The notes under the pieces: model-generated
Database searches by the model: none
Seen by the model: the letters and a program-made list of their open reading frames with translations, nothing else
Told to the model about the DNA's origin: nothing
Program-made: the position numbers and the translations under genes
Shown: one piece after another, positions 1 to 5,610 of the stretch
Layout of the letters: every line of letters starts with the position of its first letter
How positions within the stretch are numbered: position 1 is the stretch's first letter
DNA from: Draconibacterium orientale
GTDB lineage: Bacteria; Bacteroidota; Bacteroidia; Bacteroidales; UBA1556
Assembly: GCA_022736595.1 (NCBI GenBank)
Contig: DZDC01000109.1
Span: 1-7,374, forward strand
Length of the DNA: 7,374 bases
Direction: 5' to 3'

Positions 1-208
1 ACATTCATTCCATCCAAAATATTGGAAGACAAATGTAAATGATTTTGCGAGATGGCCTTAGGAATTTCTTCTGTGTTAATCCATTCTTTGCGACAAGATA
101 ACCCCTCGTGATTGCAGTTAAGATTGCAACACAAAGATTTTTAATAGCACCTCAAAAAAAGAATTATCTCCAAAATAAAACAAATCCAATTTGTAAGAGA
201 ATAATGTG
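1..208. other. Intergenic or upstream region with no supported gene
   Basis: No convincing coding frame was found on either strand. A minus-strand frame stays open from about position 150 to the left edge, but it has no ATG until positions 8-6 and its translation resembles no family I know, so I do not call it. Two short direct repeats are visible: GATTGCA at 110-116 and 122-128, and TTTGCGA at 44-50 and 87-93. A copy of AGATGGCCTT lies at 50-59. The stretch is AT-rich and probably holds the upstream part of the rpsO promoter and possibly the 5' region of a divergent gene outside the window. Confidence 0.5.
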
Positions 209-216
209 TACTTTTG
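190..216 (+). promoter_or_regulatory. rpsO promoter, Bacteroidota type (-33 TTTG, -7 TACTTTTG)
   Basis: TACTTTTG at 209-216 matches the Bacteroidota -7 consensus TAnnTTTG exactly and is followed by CAGCC, as in many promoters of this phylum. A TTTG at 190-193 could serve as the -33 element, but only 15 bases separate it from the -7 box, slightly fewer than usual. Transcription would start near 220-224, giving rpsO a leader of roughly 55 bases. The -7 box is secure; the -33 assignment is less so. Confidence 0.75.
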
Positions 217-276
217 CAGCCGGTTTTTTAAAGAAAGCTATAATTAGATGATATAATTTAATAAAGTAGTAATTTT

Positions 277-546
277 ATGTATTTAAACACAGAAGTTAAG
301 AAAGAAATTTTCAAAGGATTCGGTAAAAATGAGTTTGACACCGGATCAGTAGAAGGCCAAGTTGCCTTATTTACCCACCGTATCAACCACCTTACCAAAC
401 ACTTACAAGCTAATCGTAAAGATTTTGCCACAGAGCGTTCATTGGTGCTTTTGGTAGGAAAGCGTCGTAAATTGTTGACCTACCTTCAAGGTAAGGACAT
501 CAACCGTTACCGCGAAATTATTAAGAAGTTAGGTTTAAGAAAATAA
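277..546 (+). CDS. rpsO: Small ribosomal subunit protein S15
   Basis: S15 binds 16S rRNA early in assembly of the 30S central domain and forms an intersubunit bridge with 23S rRNA. The product is 89 residues, the same length as E. coli S15. The usual rRNA-contact residues are visible: the DTGS motif at 21-24, H42 and D49, followed by the basic RRKLLTYL segment at 63-70 and the C-terminal LGLRK. The stretch after D49 reads FATERSL instead of the proteobacterial HHSRRGL, which I recall as normal for Bacteroidota. The start is the first ATG in frame, with an AT-rich upstream region and no Shine-Dalgarno motif. A strong promoter lies 60 bases upstream and a strong terminator immediately downstream, so the gene is probably transcribed alone even though pnp follows. 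In other bacteria S15 represses its own mRNA; I cannot recognise a known S15-binding fold in this leader. Confidence 0.98.
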   Translation: MYLNTEVKKEIFKGFGKNEFDTGSVEGQVALFTHRINHLTKHLQANRKDFATERSLVLLVGKRRKLLTYLQGKDINRYREIIKKLGLRK

Positions 547-567
547 TACAACCAACTACGAAAAAAG

Positions 568-600
568 AAAAAGGTAATTGAAAACAGTTGCCTTTTTTTT
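568..600 (+). terminator. Intrinsic terminator after rpsO
   Basis: A 13-bp stem (arms 568-580 and 585-597, including two G-U pairs) closes a four-base AAAA loop. Its 3' arm runs into an eight-T tract at 593-600. It lies 21 bases after the rpsO stop and separates rpsO from pnp. Confidence 0.9.
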
Positions 601-620
601 CATTTTATAAGATGGCCATT

Positions 621-663
621 TTCGGTGAGGGCTTGATTATATAAACAACAGAAATTCACCGAA
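621..663 (+). repeat. Inverted repeat in the pnp upstream region
   Basis: TTCGGTGA at 621-628 is perfectly complementary to TCACCGAA at 656-663, with a 27-base AT-rich interval; a ninth G-U pair is possible inside. The right arm ends 36 bases before the pnp start codon. In RNA it could form a stem-loop in the pnp leader; in DNA it could be a protein-binding site. No T-tract follows, so it is not a terminator. E. coli pnp is autoregulated through a leader stem cut by RNase III. Whether this element plays a comparable role is inference. Confidence 0.5.
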
Positions 664-699
664 TTAGATGAATAGTTAAAAAGATAAAAAGAAGAAAAG

Positions 700-2835
700 A
701 TGTCAAAAATTGGAATTACAAAAACATTCCGGATGGCCGATGGCCGCGAAATCAGCATTGAAACCGGAAAACTAGCTAAGCAAGCTGATGGCTCAGTAGT
801 ACTTAAAGCAGGTGACACCATGATATTGGCCACCGTAGTATCAAAAAAAGAAGCTGGCGAAAACGTTGACTTCATGCCACTTTCGGTGGATTACCAAGAA
901 AAATACTCCTCAGCAGGAAGATTTCCTGGAGGTTTCTTTAAAAGAGAAGCCCGTCCTTCGGAATATGAAATTCTAATTTCACGTCTTATCGACCGTGTAT
1001 TGCGTCCTTTATTTCCAGACGATTACCATGCTGAAACTCAGGTTTTGGTCTCCTTAATCAGTTTAGGTGTTGGCGATCAACCCGATGCTTATGCTGCCAT
1101 GGCAGCTTCTGCCGCTTTGATGGTTTCTGACATTCCTTTCCACGGACCCATTTCTGAAGTTCGTATTTCCTATATTGATGGAAAATACGTGATCAATCCT
1201 AGCATCGAAGAAAACGAAAAAGCAACCCTTGACCTTGTTATTGGAGCTTCAGCCGAAAACATCATGATGGTGGAAGGCGAGATGAAAGAAGTTTCGGAAG
1301 ACATGATGATGGAAGCTTTCCGTCAAGCACATGATGCCATCAAATTGCAATGTCAAGCACAAGTTGAATTGGCTGCAATGGTTGAAAAATCAAGCCCAAA
1401 ACGGGTTTACAACCACGAGAACAATGACCTTGAATTGAAAGAACGTATCAAAAACGAACTTTCAGAAAAAGTATATCAAGCTGCTTGCAGCGAAACCACC
1501 GACAAGCACAAGCGCTCAGCAAATTTCAGCACCATTTTGGTTGATTTCATTGCTACTTTAGAACCAGATTACGCTTCTAAAAACATGCCTTTGATCAAAA
1601 GATATTACCATGATGTTGAAAAAGACATGATGCGTAAAATGATTTTGGAAGATCGTAAACGTTTGGATGGACGTAAATTAGACGAAATTCGTCCCATTTG
1701 GTCCGAAGTAAACTACTTACCTTCAGTACACGGAAGCAGTGTTTTTACCCGTGGCGAAACCCAATCGCTTACCTCCGTAACTTTAGGTAGCAAATTGGAC
1801 GAGCAAATCATCGACGGAGCCGTATTTGAAGGCCGCAACAACCTTATTCTTCATTACAACTTCCCTCCTTTCAGCACGGGTGAAGCAAAAGGCATGCGTT
1901 CAACCGGTCGCCGCGAAATTGGTCATGGTAACTTGGCACTGCGTGCATTGAAACCCATGCTTCCAGGACGTGATCAAAATCCTTACACCATCCGCATTGT
2001 TTCTGACATCCTCGAATCCAACGGAAGCTCTTCAATGGCCACCGTTTGCGCTGGATCTTTAGCTCTCATGGACGCTGGTGTTAAGATGAAAAAACCCGTT
2101 TCAGGTATTGCTATGGGATTGATTACCGATCCTAAAACTGGAAAATTTGCCGTATTGAGCGACATCCTTGGCGATGAAGATCATTTGGGCGATATGGACT
2201 TTAAAGTAACGGGTACCCGCGATGGTATCACCGCATGCCAAATGGACATTAAAGTAGAAGGACTCACTTACGAAATTCTTTCACAAGCCTTAGACCAAGC
2301 TCGTAGAGGTCGTTTACACATCCTCGATCGCATGGCCGAAACCATCACCGAACCTCGTGCTGATTACAAAGAATTTGTACCTCGCATCGAGAAGATGATC
2401 ATCGACAAAGAATTTATTGGTGCTGTAATCGGACCTGGCGGAAAAATCATCCAAGATATTCAAGCCAAAACCAACACTACCATCACCATTGAAGAAGTAA
2501 ACGAAAAAGGAGTTATCGAAATCCTTTCTCCCGATAAGAAAAGCATCATGGCAGCCATGAACCGCATCCGTGGTATCGTTGCAGTGCCTGAAGTGGGCGA
2601 AGTTTACCTTGCAAAAGTAAAAAGCATCATGCCTTATGGTGCATTTGTAGAAATATTACCCGGAAAAGAAGGTCTGCTTCACGTTTCTGAAATCGACTGG
2701 AAACGTATTGAGAATGTTTCAGACGTCCTCAAAGAAGGTGATGAAATTGAAGTAAAACTCATTGAAGTTGATCCCAAATCAGGTAAATTTAAACTCTCAG
2801 CCAAGGCATTAAAACCTCGCCCTGAGAAAGCCTAA
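700..2835 (+). CDS. pnp: Polyribonucleotide nucleotidyltransferase (PNPase)
   Basis: PNPase is a trimeric 3'-to-5' exoribonuclease that degrades RNA by phosphorolysis, releasing nucleoside diphosphates, and can add tails in reverse. The product is 711 residues, the same length as E. coli PNPase, with all domains present: first RNase PH domain (about 10-142) with the aperture loop F79-F80-K81-R82; helical linker (about 145-240); catalytic second RNase PH domain (about 325-560); KH domain with its GPGG loop at 578-581; and S1 domain (about 633-705). Catalytic and phosphate-binding residues are intact: R404, R405, H409, the serine cluster 443-445, D492 and D498. The start codon follows a purine-rich tract (about 681-699). 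There is no canonical -7 box in the short upstream region; expression may come from read-through of rpsO or from a divergent promoter. The gene has its own terminator. Confidence 0.98.
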   Translation: MSKIGITKTFRMADGREISIETGKLAKQADGSVVLKAGDTMILATVVSKKEAGENVDFMPLSVDYQEKYSSAGRFPGGFFKREARPSEYEILISRLIDRVLRPLFPDDYHAETQVLVSLISLGVGDQPDAYAAMAASAALMVSDIPFHGPISEVRISYIDGKYVINPSIEENEKATLDLVIGASAENIMMVEGEMKEVSEDMMMEAFRQAHDAIKLQCQAQVELAAMVEKSSPKRVYNHENNDLELKERIKNELSEKVYQAACSETTDKHKRSANFSTILVDFIATLEPDYASKNMPLIKRYYHDVEKDMMRKMILEDRKRLDGRKLDEIRPIWSEVNYLPSVHGSSVFTRGETQSLTSVTLGSKLDEQIIDGAVFEGRNNLILHYNFPPFSTGEAKGMRSTGRREIGHGNLALRALKPMLPGRDQNPYTIRIVSDILESNGSSSMATVCAGSLALMDAGVKMKKPVSGIAMGLITDPKTGKFAVLSDILGDEDHLGDMDFKVTGTRDGITACQMDIKVEGLTYEILSQALDQARRGRLHILDRMAETITEPRADYKEFVPRIEKMIIDKEFIGAVIGPGGKIIQDIQAKTNTTITIEEVNEKGVIEILSPDKKSIMAAMNRIRGIVAVPEVGEVYLAKVKSIMPYGAFVEILPGKEGLLHVSEIDWKRIENVSDVLKEGDEIEVKLIEVDPKSGKFKLSAKALKPRPEKA

Positions 2836-2842
2836 AACCTAT

Positions 2843-2884
2843 AAATCGAAAGGCATTTACAAAGAATAATGCCTTTCGATTTTT
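2843..2884 (+). terminator. Intrinsic terminator after pnp
   Basis: A perfect 15-bp stem (arms 2843-2857 and 2868-2882) closes a 10-base loop and ends in TTTTT at 2880-2884. It begins eight bases after the pnp stop. It should end the pnp transcript before rpoD. Confidence 0.92.
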
Positions 2885-2959
2885 CCATTGTTCATCCAAA
2901 CCAATTCTAATAATTTCCACCTCTGAAAGTAAATTCGGAAGGATTATCTGTTATTGTTA

Positions 2960-3005
2960 TTTGTTTGTAACCAAAGGCCAATGAAATCGTAACAAGGCCA
3001 TCTTA
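2960..3005 (+). promoter_or_regulatory. Candidate rpoD promoter with tandem AAGGCCA repeats
   Basis: TTTGTTTG at 2960-2967 differs by one base from the TAnnTTTG -7 consensus and is the best candidate between the pnp terminator and rpoD; no convincing -33 TTG is seen at the right distance. Just downstream, AAGGCCA occurs twice, at 2974-2980 and 2994-3000, exactly 20 bases apart, close to two helical turns. The second copy extends to AAGGCCATCTTA. The promoter call is weak; the repeat is certain as sequence but its function is unknown. Confidence 0.35.
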
Positions 3006-3032
3006 GAATATTGAATTAACCCGAAAAGATAA

Positions 3033-3896
3033 ATGAGACAGTTAAAAATTCAAAAGCAAGTAACCAATCGTGAAACCGCTTCCCTTGATAAATACCTTCA
3101 GGAAATTGGTAGAGTCGATTTGATTTCTGCAGAAGAAGAAGTGCTTTTGGCACAAAAAATCAAAAATGGCGACCAAGCCGCTCTTGAAAAACTTGCCAAA
3201 GCCAATTTGCGTTTTGTTGTTTCCGTATCAAAACAATATCAAAATCAAGGGCTTAGTTTGCCTGACCTTATCAATGAGGGCAACTTAGGATTAATCAAAG
3301 CCGCTCAACGCTTCGACGAAACCCGTGGTTTTAAATTTATTTCCTACGCAGTATGGTGGATTCGTCAATCGATTTTACAGGCTTTGGCTGAACAATCACG
3401 GATCGTTCGCTTGCCCCTTAACAAGATTGGTAGCATCAACAAAATCAATAAAACCTACGCCAATCTTGAGCAAGAACTGGGTCGTGCTCCTAATCATGAG
3501 GAAATTGCCGACAAATTGGATATTAGTGTACGTGAAGTAAAAGAAAGCATGAAAAATGCCGGACGCCACGTGAGTATGGACGCACCTTTAATTCAGGACG
3601 AAGATACTACCATGTACGATGTGATTCGCGAAAACGACACTCCAACTCCTGAAACCGACTTGTTGTACGATTCGTTGCGCAAAGAAATCAGTCGTGCCAT
3701 ATCTACCCTCACCCCTCGCGAAGCCGATGTGGTAACCTTGTATTTTGGTTTGGATGGCACCTATCCCATGACCTTGGAAGAAATAGGTGAAAAATTTGAC
3801 CTCACACGTGAACGCGTTCGTCAAATCAAAGAGAAGTCCATTCGCCGACTCAAACACACTTCGAGAAGTAAAATCTTAAAATCCTACTTAGGATAA
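3033..3896 (+). CDS. rpoD: RNA polymerase primary sigma factor (RpoD/SigA family)
   Basis: This is the housekeeping sigma factor that directs RNA polymerase to most promoters. At 287 residues it is far shorter than E. coli sigma-70 (613), lacking region 1.1 and the large non-conserved insert, as is normal in Bacteroidota. Region 1.2 starts at SLDKYLQEIG (17-26). Region 2 spans about 58-120, with the melting and -10-reading helix around Y105, W108, W109 and Q112. Region 3 is at about 128-205. Region 4 is at about 215-285, with the helix-turn-helix TLEEIGEKFDLTRERVRQIK (247-266). The residue aligned with sigma-70 T440, which helps read the -10 box, is L115, as in the Bacteroides primary sigma. 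This fits the unusual TAnnTTTG promoters seen in the same window. The start gives the MRQLKI N-terminus that I recall as typical for the phylum. It is flanked by terminators on both sides, so it is probably monocistronic. Confidence 0.97.
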   Translation: MRQLKIQKQVTNRETASLDKYLQEIGRVDLISAEEEVLLAQKIKNGDQAALEKLAKANLRFVVSVSKQYQNQGLSLPDLINEGNLGLIKAAQRFDETRGFKFISYAVWWIRQSILQALAEQSRIVRLPLNKIGSINKINKTYANLEQELGRAPNHEEIADKLDISVREVKESMKNAGRHVSMDAPLIQDEDTTMYDVIRENDTPTPETDLLYDSLRKEISRAISTLTPREADVVTLYFGLDGTYPMTLEEIGEKFDLTRERVRQIKEKSIRRLKHTSRSKILKSYLG

Positions 3897-3904
3897 ACCC
3901 ATTT

Positions 3905-3929
3905 AAAAGCGGACTTGTTCCGCTTTTTT
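3905..3929 (+). terminator. Intrinsic terminator after rpoD
   Basis: A 9-bp stem (AAAAGCGGA at 3905-3913 pairing with TCCGCTTTT at 3919-3927) closes a five-base CTTGT loop and continues into a six-T tract (3924-3929). It starts eight bases after the rpoD stop. Its loop and T-tract overlap the promoter region of rpe. Confidence 0.88.
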
Positions 3930-3941
3930 ATTTTAGTTTTG
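3915..3941 (+). promoter_or_regulatory. rpe promoter overlapping the rpoD terminator
   Basis: TAGTTTTG at 3934-3941 matches the Bacteroidota -7 consensus exactly. The only TTG available as a -33 element is at 3915-3917, inside the terminator loop, with a 16-base spacer. The -7 box ends 22 bases before the rpe start codon, so the leader would be very short, about 15 bases. Confidence 0.65.
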
Positions 3942-3963
3942 CAAAATACCAAACTCAAAGACT

Positions 3964-4614
3964 ATGTCATTTCTTTTAGCCCCTTCACTCCTTTCTGCCG
4001 ACTTTGCCCACTTGGGCCGCGATGTGGAAATGGTAAACCAAAGTCAAGCCGATTGGTTCCATATTGATATCATGGACGGAAGATTTGTTCCCAACATTAG
4101 CTTTGGCTTCCCCGTGCTGAAAAGCATTGCCCAGCTTGCCCAAAAACCATTAGATGTGCACCTTATGATTGTGGAGCCCGATAAATATTTGGCCGAATTT
4201 AAGAAAAACGGTGCCGATATTATCACCCTACATTACGAAGCGGTAGATCATTTGCATCGCAGTATCCATGCCATCAAAGACCTGGAATGCAAGGCCGGCG
4301 TGGTGCTCAATCCCCATACTCCTGTTCACCTGCTCGAAGACATCATTGCCGAAGTGGATTTGGTGCTGCTGATGAGTGTAAACCCTGGCTATGGCGGTCA
4401 AAAGTTTATTGAAAATACTTATGCAAAAATTGAAAAACTCAAAAATCTGATTCTTCAAAAAAATAGCAAAGCACTCATCGAAGTGGATGGAGGTGTGAGC
4501 AAAAGCAATATTCGTGCTTTGGTGGACGCAGGTGCCGATGTTTTGGTAGCTGGAAATGCTGTTTTTGGCACTGATAATCCTTTGCATACCATTGCTGAAA
4601 TGAAGAAACTCTAA
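3964..4614 (+). CDS. rpe: Ribulose-phosphate 3-epimerase
   Basis: The enzyme interconverts D-ribulose 5-phosphate and D-xylulose 5-phosphate in the non-oxidative pentose phosphate pathway, in the cytoplasm, using a bound divalent metal. The 216-residue product is a complete single-domain TIM barrel. Family signatures are all present: APSLLSADF at 6-14, with S8 in the substrate site; HIDIMDG at 33-39; DVHLM at 64-68; MSVNPGYGGQ at 137-146, which forms the phosphate-gripping loop region; and EVDGGV at 173-178. By comparison with the family, H33, D35, H66 and D175 are the metal ligands, and D35 and D175 are the acid/base pair. There is no Shine-Dalgarno motif before the ATG. The next gene starts two bases after the stop, so the two are co-transcribed and probably translationally coupled. 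Confidence 0.97.
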   Translation: MSFLLAPSLLSADFAHLGRDVEMVNQSQADWFHIDIMDGRFVPNISFGFPVLKSIAQLAQKPLDVHLMIVEPDKYLAEFKKNGADIITLHYEAVDHLHRSIHAIKDLECKAGVVLNPHTPVHLLEDIIAEVDLVLLMSVNPGYGGQKFIENTYAKIEKLKNLILQKNSKALIEVDGGVSKSNIRALVDAGADVLVAGNAVFGTDNPLHTIAEMKKL

Positions 4615-4616
4615 AG

Positions 4617-5270
4617 ATGATCCAAGCCATTCACACCTATCCACCTAAAGAAGAACGACTTAATGTGATAAGTCACGCCATTGGAATAGGTCTTGCGCTT
4701 CCGGCTTTGGTATTACTAATTCTTAAATCGATAGAACTGCACCAACCTAAAGTCTGGATTGGGTTCATGGTTTACGGACTTAGTCTTTTGGTTTTGTATA
4801 TGAGTTCCACCTTATACCATGCGGTGCAAAAACCCAAGTGGCGCAATCCTTTAAACCTATGGGATCATCTAAGTATTTACCTACTCATTGCTGGCACCTA
4901 TACTCCTTATACCTTGTTGATTTTACCTCCGATTTGGGGTTATAGTATTTTGATAACAGTCTGGTTATCTGCCATTATTGGCATTATTTTGAAAAGCTTT
5001 TTCTTTGGTCGCTACAATACCCTTTCTGCTATTTTATACGTGGTGATGGGCTGGATTGTGGTGGTTGCCATTGTTCCTTTATATCAAAATTTAGGATTTT
5101 TGGGTACATTTTGGCTTTTTTTTGGCGGAATTTTCTATACTTTAGGCGCGGTAATTTATCTGTTCGATAAGAAAATACCCTATAACCACGCTATTTTTCA
5201 CTTATTGGTTTTGGGAGGAAGTATTTCGCATTTTATTTCCATTTACTATTACCTCATTCCTCAAATATAA
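4617..5270 (+). CDS. Hemolysin III family (PAQR-like) integral membrane protein
   Basis: This 217-residue polytopic inner-membrane protein has about seven predicted helices (near 19-37, 46-67, 84-103, 108-127, 136-155, 162-183 and 194-214). It carries the PAQR/HlyIII superfamily motifs: ExxNxxxH at E13-N16-H20, SxxxH at S64-H68, D83 next to H84, and HxxxH at H191-H195. In the related adiponectin receptors the matching three histidines bind zinc, and the fold is linked to ceramidase-type hydrolysis, so an intramembrane zinc hydrolase is plausible. The name comes from a Bacillus cereus protein reported to be haemolytic; haemolysis should not be inferred here. E. coli YqfA belongs to the same family. 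The ATG lies two bases after the rpe stop, indicating one operon, but no functional link to the pentose phosphate pathway is evident. Family assignment is firm; the substrate is unknown. Confidence 0.93.
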   Translation: MIQAIHTYPPKEERLNVISHAIGIGLALPALVLLILKSIELHQPKVWIGFMVYGLSLLVLYMSSTLYHAVQKPKWRNPLNLWDHLSIYLLIAGTYTPYTLLILPPIWGYSILITVWLSAIIGIILKSFFFGRYNTLSAILYVVMGWIVVVAIVPLYQNLGFLGTFWLFFGGIFYTLGAVIYLFDKKIPYNHAIFHLLVLGGSISHFISIYYYLIPQI

Positions 5271-5304
5271 TTTCAAGTATCCATCCACCACCTTAAGATG
5301 TAAA

Positions 5305-5332
5305 AAAAAGCGACCTAATCAAGTCGCTTTTT
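5305..5332. terminator. Bidirectional terminator between convergent genes
   Basis: A 10-bp stem (AAAAAGCGAC at 5305-5314 with GTCGCTTTTT at 5323-5332) closes an eight-base loop. It has a T-run on the plus strand (5328-5332) and, on the minus strand, an eight-T run from the A-tract at 5302-5309. It lies between the hemolysin III gene and the convergent 61-residue gene and can serve both. Confidence 0.88.
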
Positions 5333-5357
5333 AATATTCTAATAAGCTATCAGAAAA

Positions 5358-5543
5358 CTATCCAGCCTGCATTTCCTCAGCGCCAGGTAGCAATCCAGCC
5401 AGTTTACCAGGTTCATGAATTAAGATTGGAATGTGCTGAGGACAAATCCAATAATTTGCTCCCATATAGCTCAACTGAACCAAAGGAACTGTGTTTTGGT
5501 CGCGTTTACAGAAAACGCATTCTTTAACGTTATGTTCTTCCAT
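5358..5543 (-). CDS. Small CxxC/CxxH predicted zinc-binding protein, function unknown
   Basis: The 61-residue product contains C9-x2-C12 and C34-x2-H37, spaced like a small zinc ribbon or knuckle. Hydrophobic and aromatic segments lie between the two pairs (VPLVQLSYMG at 19-28, YWICPQHIPILIH at 31-43), and a conserved-looking tail follows (EPGKLAGLLPG at 44-54). It has no signal peptide or membrane helix and should be cytoplasmic. I recall similar small uncharacterised proteins in other Bacteroidota, sharing the ICPQH-P-LIH core, but no member with a known role. It has its own -7 promoter box with 19 bases between box and ATG, and a terminator follows. xerD lies 67 bases upstream on the same strand with no terminator between, so read-through from dapD-xerD is also possible. 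Possible roles include nucleic-acid binding or metal sensing; none can be chosen from sequence. Confidence 0.85.
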   Translation of the reverse strand: MEEHNVKECVFCKRDQNTVPLVQLSYMGANYWICPQHIPILIHEPGKLAGLLPGAEEMQAG

Positions 5544-5562
5544 GATATCTAAATTTAAGCGG

Positions 5563-5570
5563 CAAAGATA
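5563..5570 (-). promoter_or_regulatory. -7 box TATCTTTG upstream of the small zinc protein gene
   Basis: On the minus strand TATCTTTG matches TAnnTTTG exactly and is followed by CCGC. It ends 19 bases before the start codon. No TTG -33 element is found 17-23 bases upstream, so the promoter rests on the -7 box alone. Confidence 0.6.
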
Positions 5571-5610
5571 GTTAAATACTATAAGGACGTATAAGATAAA
5601 TCAAAACTTT

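Noticed and set aside
40..47. TGATTTTG on the plus strand as an additional upstream rpsO promoter
   Set aside because: It has one mismatch in the most conserved TA pair, and a perfect box lies closer to the gene.
90..106. TATCTTG-TCGC on the minus strand resembling the dapD -7 box, possibly a divergent promoter
   Set aside because: One T is missing from the consensus and no gene start is visible downstream within the window.
2..150. Minus-strand frame open from about 150 to the left edge
   Set aside because: It has no ATG before positions 8-6, no recognisable protein similarity and a cysteine-rich composition unlike neighbouring genes. It is short enough to be open by chance.
220..276. S15-binding pseudoknot in the rpsO leader
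   Set aside because: Only weak AT-only pairings and a TATAATT direct repeat (239-245, 252-258) are visible; nothing matches known S15 leader structures.
600..875. 91-residue reading frame on the minus strand opposite the start of pnp
   Set aside because: It overlaps the rpsO terminator and the pnp coding region and has no family resemblance; it is a shadow of pnp.
4228..4644. 138-residue reading frame on the minus strand opposite rpe
   Set aside because: It lies almost wholly within a well-conserved enzyme gene, has no known motifs and has no promoter; antisense shadow.
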